From Pseudoalteromonas sp. '520P1 No. 423' (GTDB lineage: Bacteria > Pseudomonadota > Gammaproteobacteria > Enterobacterales > Alteromonadaceae), in NCBI RefSeq assembly GCF_001269985.1, contig NZ_BBZB01000001.1, positions 3,348,001-3,412,000 of the forward strand: DNA of 64,000 nucleotides. The letters run 5' to 3'. How positions within the stretch are numbered: the first letter of the stretch is position 1; every line of letters begins with the position of its first letter. Shown here piece after piece: positions 56,819 to 64,000 of the stretch. The notes beneath the pieces are model-generated. The model saw only the letters and a program-made list of their open reading frames with translations. It ran no database searches and had not been told where the DNA came from. A program made the position numbers and the translations under genes.

Positions 56819-56985
56819 ATGAAACTTAAATTAAATAAGAAAAATATAAAAATTTGTCTCATGATGAAAAATCAATACCTCTAGATATGACACCTAAAAT
56901 TGGTGGTGGTGTGAATTTATACACTAGCCCTAAAGTTTGTGCTACAAGCCCGATTATTTGCGATACAACTGGATACTGCTTTTAA
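56819..56985 (+). CDS. Class I lanthipeptide precursor, frame broken by one base
   Basis: The ATG at 56819 has a strong ribosome site (AAAAAGGA about 9 bases upstream) and starts a leader MKLKLNKKNIK. In the given sequence that frame ends at a TAG (56882-56884). In the -1 frame the same run continues as NLSHDEKSIPLDMTPKIGGG and a 24-residue core (VNLY, TSPKVC, A, TSPIIC, D, TTGYCF) to a TAA at 56985. One more A in the A5 run (about 56848-56852), or a -1 slip on AAA-A, joins leader and core into 55 residues. The LKLNKKNIKNLS leader resembles LanB-recognised leaders of Bacteroidota class I lanthipeptides, and GGG suits the C39 peptidase of the facing transporter. Three Cys and six Ser/Thr allow three (methyl)lanthionine rings. 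An internal ATG at 56887 is possible but has no ribosome site and would lack the leader. Confidence 0.8.
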
Positions 56986-57017
56986 TAATCATTGATTAGT
57001 AGTTGAAAGATAATTAT

Positions 57018-57054
57018 AAAATAAACGCGATAAATAATTTAACGCGTTTATTTT
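57018..57054. terminator. Bidirectional terminator between precursor and transporter genes
   Basis: AAAATAAACGCG and CGCGTTTATTTT are perfect 12-bp arms around a 13-base loop, between the convergent precursor and ABC-transporter genes. A/T-rich outer arms give a T tract in both directions. Confidence 0.85.
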
Positions 57055-57096
57055 ATGTAAACTATTATTAATACAATATTTTTACTATCTGGTTTA

Positions 57097-59226
57097 TCAA
57101 GCTTTCTCAACAACCTTTGATATTTCATTCCCTTTTATTAGTTTTATTTCTCTATCAGCTGAAGCTATCGTCTCTTTTCTATGCGCTATGATCACACGGG
57201 TTATATCTAACTGTTTTATTGCCTGATTGATATCTGATTCAAGAGTTGTATCTAAATGACTAGTAGCTTCATCCATAAATAATATTTTTGGTTGTTTATA
57301 TAAAGCTCTTGCTAAGATTAACCGTTGTTTTTGGCCACCAGATAAACTAGACCCCATATCGCCAATTAAACTATCGTACCCCATCGGCATTTTACTTATA
57401 TCATCATGTATCGCGGCTAATTCAGCACAATAGACTACACGCTCCATATCAATTGGTGTATCAAAAAAAGCAATATTATCAGCAACAGAGCCTGATAATA
57501 ACTCATCATTTTGCATTACCGCAGCTATTTGTTGACGATATTGACTAGGTCCTAATTGATTTAGTGGAATATCATCAATGAGGATATCACCGCTATTATG
57601 ATGATTTAAACCTAACATCAATTTTAATAAAGTAGATTTCCCACAACCTGAAGGACCGGTAATCGCAACTGATTCACCAGGGCTTATTTCCATGCTAAGG
57701 TCATCAATAACATTAGGAGTGGCGTCGCTGTATTTAAACGACACGTTCTTTAGTAATATTTTGCCTTTAATATTATGCGGCTTAATATTGTCACCTAGCA
57801 ACGGCTCCTTCTCTGTTAAAGCGATATCAGCTAAACGTTCAAAATGTAAGCTCAGCATTTTAAATTCAATTAATTTTTCAATAAGTTTCGCTGTTTTATC
57901 CATAAACTGCTGTTTATAAGCCATAAAGGCAAATAGCATCCCTGTACTAAACCCTCCTTGAATTACTAAAGACGCGGCAAGATAGATAACTATTATATTT
58001 TCCAAACCAAATAATAATCGATTTATCCCAGCATATGATATTTGAAAGTGTCCCAGACGAATGTTTTGATTTATCGCATTGGCGTACCGATTTTGCCATT
58101 GCCCTTCACGTTTAACTTCAGAACCAAATAATTTTATGGTCTGGATCGCCCTGACTGTTTCCATAAAGTTACTATGTTCCTCGGCTCGAGCTATAATCTC
58201 CTGTTCGGTTATATTTCGAAAAGGTCGATACATTAATATTCTTAAAACCGCATAAAAAGTGACTGCGATGACTACAACTGCAGAAAGCAAAGGACTGTAA
58301 AAGAAAATCATTACAAGGGTAATAATTGCCATCAAGCCATCGATTATGGTTTCTATTACTCCTGTTGTCAGTAACTCTTTAACTTGCTGTAATGATCCAA
58401 ACCGTGAAACAACATCACCCATATGTCGTTTCTCAAAATAATTTAGCGGCAAACGAACCAGATGATGAAACAAATTTGCACCCAACTGGATATTCATCAA
58501 GCTACCAAAATGTAATAAAGTAAATCCCCTGAGACTATTGGTAACAATTTCAAAGATAAGCACTAAACCAAAGCCAATACCCAATACAGTGAGTAAGGAG
58601 GTATCTGCAGTTAAAATAACATCATCAATGACTAGTTGAATATAATAAGGTGTTGCTAAAGCAAAAACTTGCAGTAACAGTGATAAAACAAAAATCAAAA
58701 TAAGAGAACTTTTAAGTCCTGTTATTTTTTGCCAAAAATCTGAAAACTTTAAGCTTGGCGGTTTTTCTTTAAGTGTAAACTCTTTTGTTGGTGTCAGCTC
58801 AAGAGCTATGCCAGTAAAGTGATTTGAAGCTTCAGCTAAACTTAAACGTTTTTCGCCACTTGCGGGATCATATATCACAATAGACTTTGCATTTGCCGAT
58901 TTTAAAACCACAAAATGATTCAAATCCCAATGTAAAATACAAGGTGTTTGCAAATCTTCAAGATCATCTAATTCAATTCGTAAAGGTCTTGAAGTTAACG
59001 ATAACTTCTCTGAAAACTGCATTATATCAAGTAACGTAGCGCCTTCTAGTGATAGACTGAATTGCTGACGCATGGATAATAAATCACTTTGATAACCATG
59101 ATATCCCGCAACCATAGCTAAACACGCTAATCCGCATTCAGTTGCCTCAGATTGTAAAATTAAAGGCAGTTTCTTGCGGTGCCAAAATTGTAATTTACTC
59201 GCTGGATTTGTGTCATTTAAAGACAT
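57097..59226 (-). CDS. Lanthipeptide ABC exporter with N-terminal C39 peptidase
   Basis: About 709 residues from the ATG at 59226 (MSLNDTNPASKLQFWHRKKL), which has an AAGAG ribosome site; an ATG 75 bases upstream would overlap the HlyD gene and add a hydrophobic piece. The C39 domain (about 15-150) has Gln25 and Cys31 in LQSEATECGLACLAMVAGYH, and His and Asp in HWDLNHFVVLK and IYDPASG, so it should cut after a double glycine. Six membrane helices follow (about 175-450). The ATPase has GPSGCGKST, LSGGQKQR and ILFMDEATSHLD. It would remove the leader and export the modified peptide with the HlyD protein. Fourth gene of the lanCB-hlyD operon. Confidence 0.93.
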   Translation of the reverse strand: MSLNDTNPASKLQFWHRKKLPLILQSEATECGLACLAMVAGYHGYQSDLLSMRQQFSLSLEGATLLDIMQFSEKLSLTSRPLRIELDDLEDLQTPCILHWDLNHFVVLKSANAKSIVIYDPASGEKRLSLAEASNHFTGIALELTPTKEFTLKEKPPSLKFSDFWQKITGLKSSLILIFVLSLLLQVFALATPYYIQLVIDDVILTADTSLLTVLGIGFGLVLIFEIVTNSLRGFTLLHFGSLMNIQLGANLFHHLVRLPLNYFEKRHMGDVVSRFGSLQQVKELLTTGVIETIIDGLMAIITLVMIFFYSPLLSAVVVIAVTFYAVLRILMYRPFRNITEQEIIARAEEHSNFMETVRAIQTIKLFGSEVKREGQWQNRYANAINQNIRLGHFQISYAGINRLLFGLENIIVIYLAASLVIQGGFSTGMLFAFMAYKQQFMDKTAKLIEKLIEFKMLSLHFERLADIALTEKEPLLGDNIKPHNIKGKILLKNVSFKYSDATPNVIDDLSMEISPGESVAITGPSGCGKSTLLKLMLGLNHHNSGDILIDDIPLNQLGPSQYRQQIAAVMQNDELLSGSVADNIAFFDTPIDMERVVYCAELAAIHDDISKMPMGYDSLIGDMGSSLSGGQKQRLILARALYKQPKILFMDEATSHLDTTLESDINQAIKQLDITRVIIAHRKETIASADREIKLIKGNEISKVVEKA

Positions 59227-59266
59227 TATAACGACTCTTTTTATTTTTATACTTATGAAAATTAAC

Positions 59267-60511
59267 TTACAACTGGCCTTGAATACTAAAAACAGGATCA
59301 AATAACCAACGTACTAAAGAGCGCTGCTCAATCACAATATCAGCATCTAACCTCATACCCGAGCGAAGTGGAATATTTTTTCCATAAGCCTGGATATCTT
59401 GAGTTTTTAATGAAACAACAACACGATATGAAGGTAAAGTGATTAATCCTGGTATATCCGTTTCATCGGGTAAAATAACATTTGCACTTATTTGTGAGAT
59501 CACACCTTCATATATACCATATTTTTGATAAGGAAATGCGTGATATCTTAACCTTGTTTTTTGGTCTATTTCAATAAAACCAAATGCTGAAGTTGGAATA
59601 TAAATAACAGCCTGCATCTTGCTGTTTTCAGGTAGAATATTTAATAAATTTTGGTTTAAATTGACTGACTTGCCCGTTTTTGCAATCAAACCTGTCACAA
59701 TACCATTCGCTGGCGATCTTAATTCACTTAACCTTTGCTGTTGCGTTGTGAGTAATTGAGACTCTAATTGTGCTATTTGACTTTCCAATAAATTATTTTC
59801 TTTTGCCTGGTTTATTGGTAATTGAGATAGCTGATTATTAAATTGTTCCCTTTGATTTTGTATTGATAATCGTTCTGAATCAATTCTAGCAACTTGTTGA
59901 TTTAAAGATAATAAACTGTCTTGTTGTTTTTTAAGTTCGAGATCAGATATATAACCCGTTCCAGCAAGTTTACTTACTTGATCAACGATTTCTTTATTTA
60001 TAACAACACGCTCATTAAAAATATCACTTTGTAATTCGAGTTGAGCTAACCGTTTAACTGCATCTTTGTAATTATTCTTCAACGCTTGTATTTCAAAAGT
60101 ATGTTTAAGCCTTTGTTTTGTTAATTGCGATTTTAAAATATTTATTTGAAATTCATATTGCTTAATAATGGATTGATTTAACTCTAATCCCTTAACGCCA
60201 TGTTTTTCAGATTTTATACGTAATAAAGCATCACCTTTTTTAACTTTTTGGCCTTCTCTTACTAAAAGCTCTGTAATAACACCTATTTGGGGTGCTTTTA
60301 GCTTTAGCAGACCAGCATCTGGTTGCAAAATACCTGATACCGTTTCTTTTCGGGTATAACTGCCTAAAGTTAAAAATACGATACTAATGATAACAATCGT
60401 TAATATTAATAAAGTCAAATACTTAAATACCGGAGGTTGTACTAAGCTCACAACCCCAGATAATCGGTATTTTCTTTTATTTATTACTTCTTGTCTGAAT
60501 AACTGTTCCAT
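59267..60511 (-). CDS. HlyD-family membrane fusion protein
   Basis: A 414-residue adaptor with one N-terminal membrane helix (LLILTIVIISIVFLTLGSYT). A lipoyl half-motif (LLKLKAPQIGVITELLVREG QKVKKGDALLRI region) is followed by a long coiled-coil hairpin (about 110-255), a second lipoyl half (ELRSPANGIVTGLIAKTGKS) and a C-terminal beta barrel (GMRLDADIVIEQRSLVRWLF). It connects the C39 ABC exporter to an outer-membrane channel such as TolC, which is not in the window. It sits between the LanB and ABC genes on the same strand, with the ABC gene 40 bases downstream. Confidence 0.9.
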   Translation of the reverse strand: MEQLFRQEVINKRKYRLSGVVSLVQPPVFKYLTLLILTIVIISIVFLTLGSYTRKETVSGILQPDAGLLKLKAPQIGVITELLVREGQKVKKGDALLRIKSEKHGVKGLELNQSIIKQYEFQINILKSQLTKQRLKHTFEIQALKNNYKDAVKRLAQLELQSDIFNERVVINKEIVDQVSKLAGTGYISDLELKKQQDSLLSLNQQVARIDSERLSIQNQREQFNNQLSQLPINQAKENNLLESQIAQLESQLLTTQQQRLSELRSPANGIVTGLIAKTGKSVNLNQNLLNILPENSKMQAVIYIPTSAFGFIEIDQKTRLRYHAFPYQKYGIYEGVISQISANVILPDETDIPGLITLPSYRVVVSLKTQDIQAYGKNIPLRSGMRLDADIVIEQRSLVRWLFDPVFSIQGQL

Positions 60512-60594
60512 TTAACCTAGCTTTATCTTAAATCGCTCAATTAATAACATAATTATCATAATGTAACTCTTAACTGAGTTACATTATGTAAAAT

Positions 60595-63500
60595 TTAATT
60601 TCTCTTTCCTGCCGAAAAATAATATCGTCTAAGAAAATCGTGCATCACTAACTCATGTTCACGACCATATGCTTTAAACATACGGTTATGATGCATGTGT
60701 AATAAAGAGCTCATTAAAGTATCTTTACTACATTTAATACCTTCATCTGATGATATCAATTGATTAAGACGTTTGATAACTGGAGATACTTGTATTTTCC
60801 AGTTACCTAATATATCAAAAATCTGCTGTTGTTCTTGTGTTGATTCGGTAAGAGATTGCTTTTGTATTTTCGAAAAATCCGAAAACAATTGGCTTTGTAT
60901 TTTTTTATACTTGTCTCCTAGCTGTTTTCTTAACTGACTTGATTCATTAAATTCTTTGCCAAATCCAGTCCTCAGATCACTAATTAAATTCAATTTTTCT
61001 TTAGCGTCAAATTTAAACTCATTTAGTAACTGATCTGTCATTAATAATGCAACTCTGCATCGTACATCATCATTAAATTCAGACTCTAATTGGCTTGTTG
61101 CAATCACTAGCTGACTATCAGCCATAAACAAGTCTTCAACCAATGCCATTGCATTTGGACCACCATAACGCTCAACTTCCCTTTCGTATGTAAATAATTC
61201 TACTTTGTGTATTTCATTATTTTCAACCATAGGGTCAAGTAAGGCATTCAGTCTTGGTAAAAGTTGTCCGTATAACTCACTTGGTTCACCAAAAAAACGT
61301 ATTCTTAAGTGCCAATCGGGATCGCCATAACGAATAAAAAACCATTTTTTAAATAATGAAGATGATTGCTCTATTTCAGGTAATAAATGTTCAGCTAATA
61401 AACTCTCGACTGCTGTATTTCCTGTATATATTTTTAAACTTAACCATTGTGAACCGGGTGAAAAACGACGTTTTATTGGTGTTGCTAAAATATTTTTTTG
61501 AGGATCATCACTAAAATGATTGTGTACTTTTGCACCAGTATTCAAAAAAGGGATAATAAGTTCATTAGTATAACTCAGCCCTTCATGTGATTTAACAGGT
61601 GTCGAAAATTGTGTAGTAAGCACCTCTTTTAATTCAACAATTTCTTGTCCTTTAGTTTCTCCCAACAATATTTCAAGCATTAAAGGGTTTAGTAAATGAA
61701 TTTGTAAAACATTATCACTCATTGCATAGGAAATATGCTCATCTAATTGATATATATCTTTAAGTTCATGCCATTTTTGAATATCAATTCCATCACTTTC
61801 TATTACAGAAGCATTAAACAATCCTTCAATTTCTTTACGAGGAATGCGCCATTTCTTTTCAGATAAAATCAAATTATCTAACATTATTCTAGGTACAAAA
61901 CACACATTAACTTGACTGCTAGGTAAAGTAAATCTAGGTGCTGAAGCATCTTGGTGCTGCAACATACTTAAAAACTTATAAGCACTTAAACTACGTGCAG
62001 AATAATTATGAGCGGAAGATAAACGTGGAATAATTTGCTTGTTTAGACGCTTAGACCAAAGTTTAACTAAACCCGATTCAACCCATACATGTAAATCACT
62101 AATCTGAATTTGATATTCACTAGATAAGCTTGAGTCAGCTAAAAATACTATTTCATACTCTCTTAAATGAGGTCTGGCAATTACATTACCAGGTCTACCT
62201 TCTGGCATATGCACTATTTCAGCAAAAATGACATCACTTGAATGGTTACTTTCAGCTTCCAAATGTGTAATAACACTTCGTTTTAAATCATTGTTTAAAT
62301 GACAAAAACGCCCCAATAAATTAGCCGCAGATGGTCCATAACAGCCGTTGAATTGAACGATTGAAGAACCCGTATTTTGATCTTCATATAAAGATATCAT
62401 AGCAGCAAAAGATATCGGTAAGTCCACTTCAGATAAAGGCTTATCAAGATGTTTTAATAGCGCTTTAGAACTAAGTTTAATAACTGATTTATTTCTATTT
62501 TTTGGTGTACTTATTTCTTGTGTTATCAAGTTATCTAATAATGAAATTTGGTTAGCTCCACCTTGAACAGAAGAAGCTGTTCTCAAATGTAAACCAGCAA
62601 GTAATGGCGCTTCATAACCAGACTCATTTGAAAAACTGATACCTGACTCATCATCAAGTAATATATCCAAAGGTACAAATTGACCTTCAAACCGAGAATT
62701 AAATTTATTTATAAAATCTCTGAATGAATTTTGTTTGGAAATAGATAAAGCTTTAATTAATTTAATTTGTTTTAATAAGCTCGATATTTGATTTTGGCTA
62801 AGTTCACACTGTGAATAGGCGCGGTATACATCTAATTGAAAAAGTTTATTTTCTTGTGTTTTTATGGGAAGTTGGTTTAAATACTCAAAAACTTTTTTGT
62901 AATCTGAAACACACCTATCAACTTTCTTATCTAATTGTTCTAATTGAAATAAAGAGGTCGCCAAATGATCAGCAGTTTCACTTTGTCCTATTTTATTTAA
63001 AGACTCTACCAAAACCGCATCAGGAGCCTTTCCTGTTAAAGGTAAGGGAATATCAGCCAATAAAACAGATTCATCAATTAACTGTTGAATATAATCAATT
63101 ACATCTGACCTATCTGTTTCATTTTCATGATTATCTTGTTCATCAGAAAAACGCTGTAAAAAAACATCTACTAATTGATTAAAACTGAGCCCTTTTTTAG
63201 CTACTGATAATATAAAGTCAAAATACTCATCTCTTTCAATAGCACTTAATCTATACAGCCTAGAGTCTTCGGATTGATAAGCTTCAATATACCTGCAATG
63301 CTCAGCAACAAAATAATGACTAGTATTTGGATAGTATTTTAATTGTTCACTATGCGCATTGTGTTTTAAAAAATATTCTTTAATAGCACTTAAATAAAAA
63401 ATATCTAATCTTGTTTTACGACTATCTTCAGATAAATCTCTACTAATGATGCGTGTTTCGTCGGTTATTTCTCCCATGCTAATACCGGAAAATAACCCAA

Positions 63501-63816
63501 AAGGTGTTGGTCGAGAACACATTCTAATCATATACTTCAGCAAAGCTAATTCTAATTTTTTAGCCTGTTTTATATCTGATTTTTTAACAATCCCATTCTT
63601 TTTCTCTTTTTTATTTTTATAGAATTGTTCTATTCGTTCTAATAAAGAAGGACTCGCTAAATATAGGGCTTCTTGTATCTGTGGATCCATTATCCAATTT
63701 TCAAGAACTTGTTGCGTTTGCTTTTTGCTTGTACCTAAAGACTTTAAAATATCTATAGGTAACCTTGGTGTGCGGATCACAAAAAAATTTTGGTGCTTTA
63801 TACTAGATTTTGACAT
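60595..63816 (-). CDS. LanB-type lanthipeptide dehydratase (full length)
   Basis: A 1073-residue class I dehydratase. The N-terminal glutamylation domain (about 1-750) starts with NFFVIRTPRLPIDILKSLGT and has the landmark MIRMCSRPTPFGLFSGISMG, FNGCYGPSAANLLGRFCHLN and AEIVHMPEGRPGNVIARPHL. The C-terminal elimination domain (SpaB_C type, about 795-1065) has GSQWLSLKIYTGNTAVESLL, FFIRYGDPDWHLRIRFFG and EREVERYGGPNAMAL, and ends LRRYYFSAGKRN. Both halves are present in one chain, so it should glutamylate and then eliminate water from Ser/Thr of the precursor using Glu-tRNA. It lies 20 bases after the LanC gene and 83 bases before the HlyD gene. Confidence 0.93.
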   Translation of the reverse strand: MSKSSIKHQNFFVIRTPRLPIDILKSLGTSKKQTQQVLENWIMDPQIQEALYLASPSLLERIEQFYKNKKEKKNGIVKKSDIKQAKKLELALLKYMIRMCSRPTPFGLFSGISMGEITDETRIISRDLSEDSRKTRLDIFYLSAIKEYFLKHNAHSEQLKYYPNTSHYFVAEHCRYIEAYQSEDSRLYRLSAIERDEYFDFILSVAKKGLSFNQLVDVFLQRFSDEQDNHENETDRSDVIDYIQQLIDESVLLADIPLPLTGKAPDAVLVESLNKIGQSETADHLATSLFQLEQLDKKVDRCVSDYKKVFEYLNQLPIKTQENKLFQLDVYRAYSQCELSQNQISSLLKQIKLIKALSISKQNSFRDFINKFNSRFEGQFVPLDILLDDESGISFSNESGYEAPLLAGLHLRTASSVQGGANQISLLDNLITQEISTPKNRNKSVIKLSSKALLKHLDKPLSEVDLPISFAAMISLYEDQNTGSSIVQFNGCYGPSAANLLGRFCHLNNDLKRSVITHLEAESNHSSDVIFAEIVHMPEGRPGNVIARPHLREYEIVFLADSSLSSEYQIQISDLHVWVESGLVKLWSKRLNKQIIPRLSSAHNYSARSLSAYKFLSMLQHQDASAPRFTLPSSQVNVCFVPRIMLDNLILSEKKWRIPRKEIEGLFNASVIESDGIDIQKWHELKDIYQLDEHISYAMSDNVLQIHLLNPLMLEILLGETKGQEIVELKEVLTTQFSTPVKSHEGLSYTNELIIPFLNTGAKVHNHFSDDPQKNILATPIKRRFSPGSQWLSLKIYTGNTAVESLLAEHLLPEIEQSSSLFKKWFFIRYGDPDWHLRIRFFGEPSELYGQLLPRLNALLDPMVENNEIHKVELFTYEREVERYGGPNAMALVEDLFMADSQLVIATSQLESEFNDDVRCRVALLMTDQLLNEFKFDAKEKLNLISDLRTGFGKEFNESSQLRKQLGDKYKKIQSQLFSDFSKIQKQSLTESTQEQQQIFDILGNWKIQVSPVIKRLNQLISSDEGIKCSKDTLMSSLLHMHHNRMFKAYGREHELVMHDFLRRYYFSAGKRN

Positions 63817-63836
63817 TTATTCTTAAACCTTTTCAT

Positions 63837-64000
63837 CTACGCCATCAACAAGCTATCAGCCCAATCGGCGTCTTCACCTAAAGCTGATAATAAACATAAA
63901 CCAATCCCACCATAACCCATTAGAAAACCAGTTTCTTCTTCATATTGATTAGTTAACCCAGAATACATAAATAAACCATGCAACTCATGGTTTTTGTATC
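63837..64000 (-). CDS. LanC-like lanthionine cyclase (C-terminal fragment)
   Basis: Only the last 53 codons and a TAG are inside the window; the gene continues beyond the right edge. The fragment reads YKNHELHGLFMYSGL, TNQYEEETGFLMGYGGIGLC, LLSALGEDADWADSLLMA. The GFLMGYGGIGL block followed by an acidic D-W-D segment is typical for the end of LanC cyclases and LanM cyclase domains. The zinc ligands (Cys-Cys-His) lie upstream and cannot be checked here. Position directly before LanB supports the call. It would add Cys thiols to dehydrated residues of the precursor. Confidence 0.8.
   Translation of the reverse strand, partial: YKNHELHGLFMYSGLTNQYEEETGFLMGYGGIGLCLLSALGEDADWADSLLMA

Noticed and set aside
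56819..56884. The 21-codon zero-frame peptide as a real regulatory leader peptide
   Set aside because: Its first 11 codons match a lanthipeptide leader that continues in the -1 frame, so a separate peptide is less likely than a broken or slipping frame.
56887..56985. Short stand-alone peptide starting at the internal ATG
   Set aside because: It would encode only MTPKIGGG and the core, with no ribosome site and without the LanB-recognition leader. The upstream ATG with a strong ribosome site is a better start.
1..64000. CRISPR arrays, insertion sequences, prophage genes, rRNA
   Set aside because: No regularly spaced repeats, transposases, terminal inverted repeats with target duplications, phage structural genes or rRNA stretches were seen.

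Overview
The window is a low-GC (mid-30s per cent by eye) stretch of a gammaproteobacterial chromosome. The housekeeping genes (serB with ytjB, pdxH, argS, prfC, rimI, tRNA-Trp, guaBA, xseA, cysE, ygfA, rpiA, serA) are of gammaproteobacterial type. The TonB-dependent receptors, the chitin/N-acetylglucosamine genes, the large cyclic-di-GMP and two-component complement and the base composition point to a marine member of the Alteromonadales (Colwelliaceae or Pseudoalteromonadaceae). The genus cannot be fixed from the sequence alone.

Layout, left to right. 1-2039: an arsenic operon on the minus strand, arsR, a GAPDH and arsJ (cut by the window edge). 2319-3095: a badly broken response-regulator gene. 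3232-4809: glnK-amtB. 5164-8744: three LytS-type histidine-kinase paralogues in a row, two of them lacking catalytic parts, followed by a LytTR response regulator. 8808-15787: a REC-REC-GGDEF protein, an S10 carboxypeptidase, a hypothetical membrane protein, ygfA, rpiA, serA and a frameshifted small membrane protein. 15777-26371: a chitin-oligomer/GlcNAc locus with MFS permease, ROK kinase and GH20 hexosaminidase on one strand, and TonB receptor, tryptophan-halogenase-like flavoprotein and AraC regulator on the other. 26441-37110: an uncharacterised exported protein, a large protein with two PilZ domains, serB/ytjB, tatD, pdxH, argS and prfC. 37299-43013: a TonB receptor, a YfiR-like protein and a hybrid sensor kinase. 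43036-49829: rimI, holD-like, tRNA-Trp, guaA, guaB, xseA, cysE. 50037-51431: remains of an MFS gene and of a REC-GGDEF gene. 51504-56639: an M16 peptidase lipoprotein, an MTHFR-fold protein and an esterase.

The most notable system is at the right end (56819-64000): a class I lanthipeptide cluster. It has a LanC-like cyclase (only the C-terminus is in the window), a full-length LanB dehydratase, an HlyD-type adaptor and an ABC transporter with an N-terminal C39 double-glycine peptidase, all transcribed leftward. Facing them on the plus strand is a short gene too small for ordinary gene calling. It encodes a leader, a GGG cleavage site and a core made of three consecutive Ser/Thr-Cys ring units (TSPKVC, TSPIIC, TTGYC). 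In this sequence the leader and the core are in different frames, separated by a one-base deficit in an A5 run. That could be a sequencing error, a mutation that silences the peptide, or a frameshift the cell uses.

Several disrupted genes (the response regulator, the small membrane protein after serA, the MFS/GGDEF remnants and the lanthipeptide precursor) carry one-base changes, often in A or T runs. Neighbouring genes of nearly 1,000 codons are intact, so real pseudogenes and local homopolymer errors both have to be considered.
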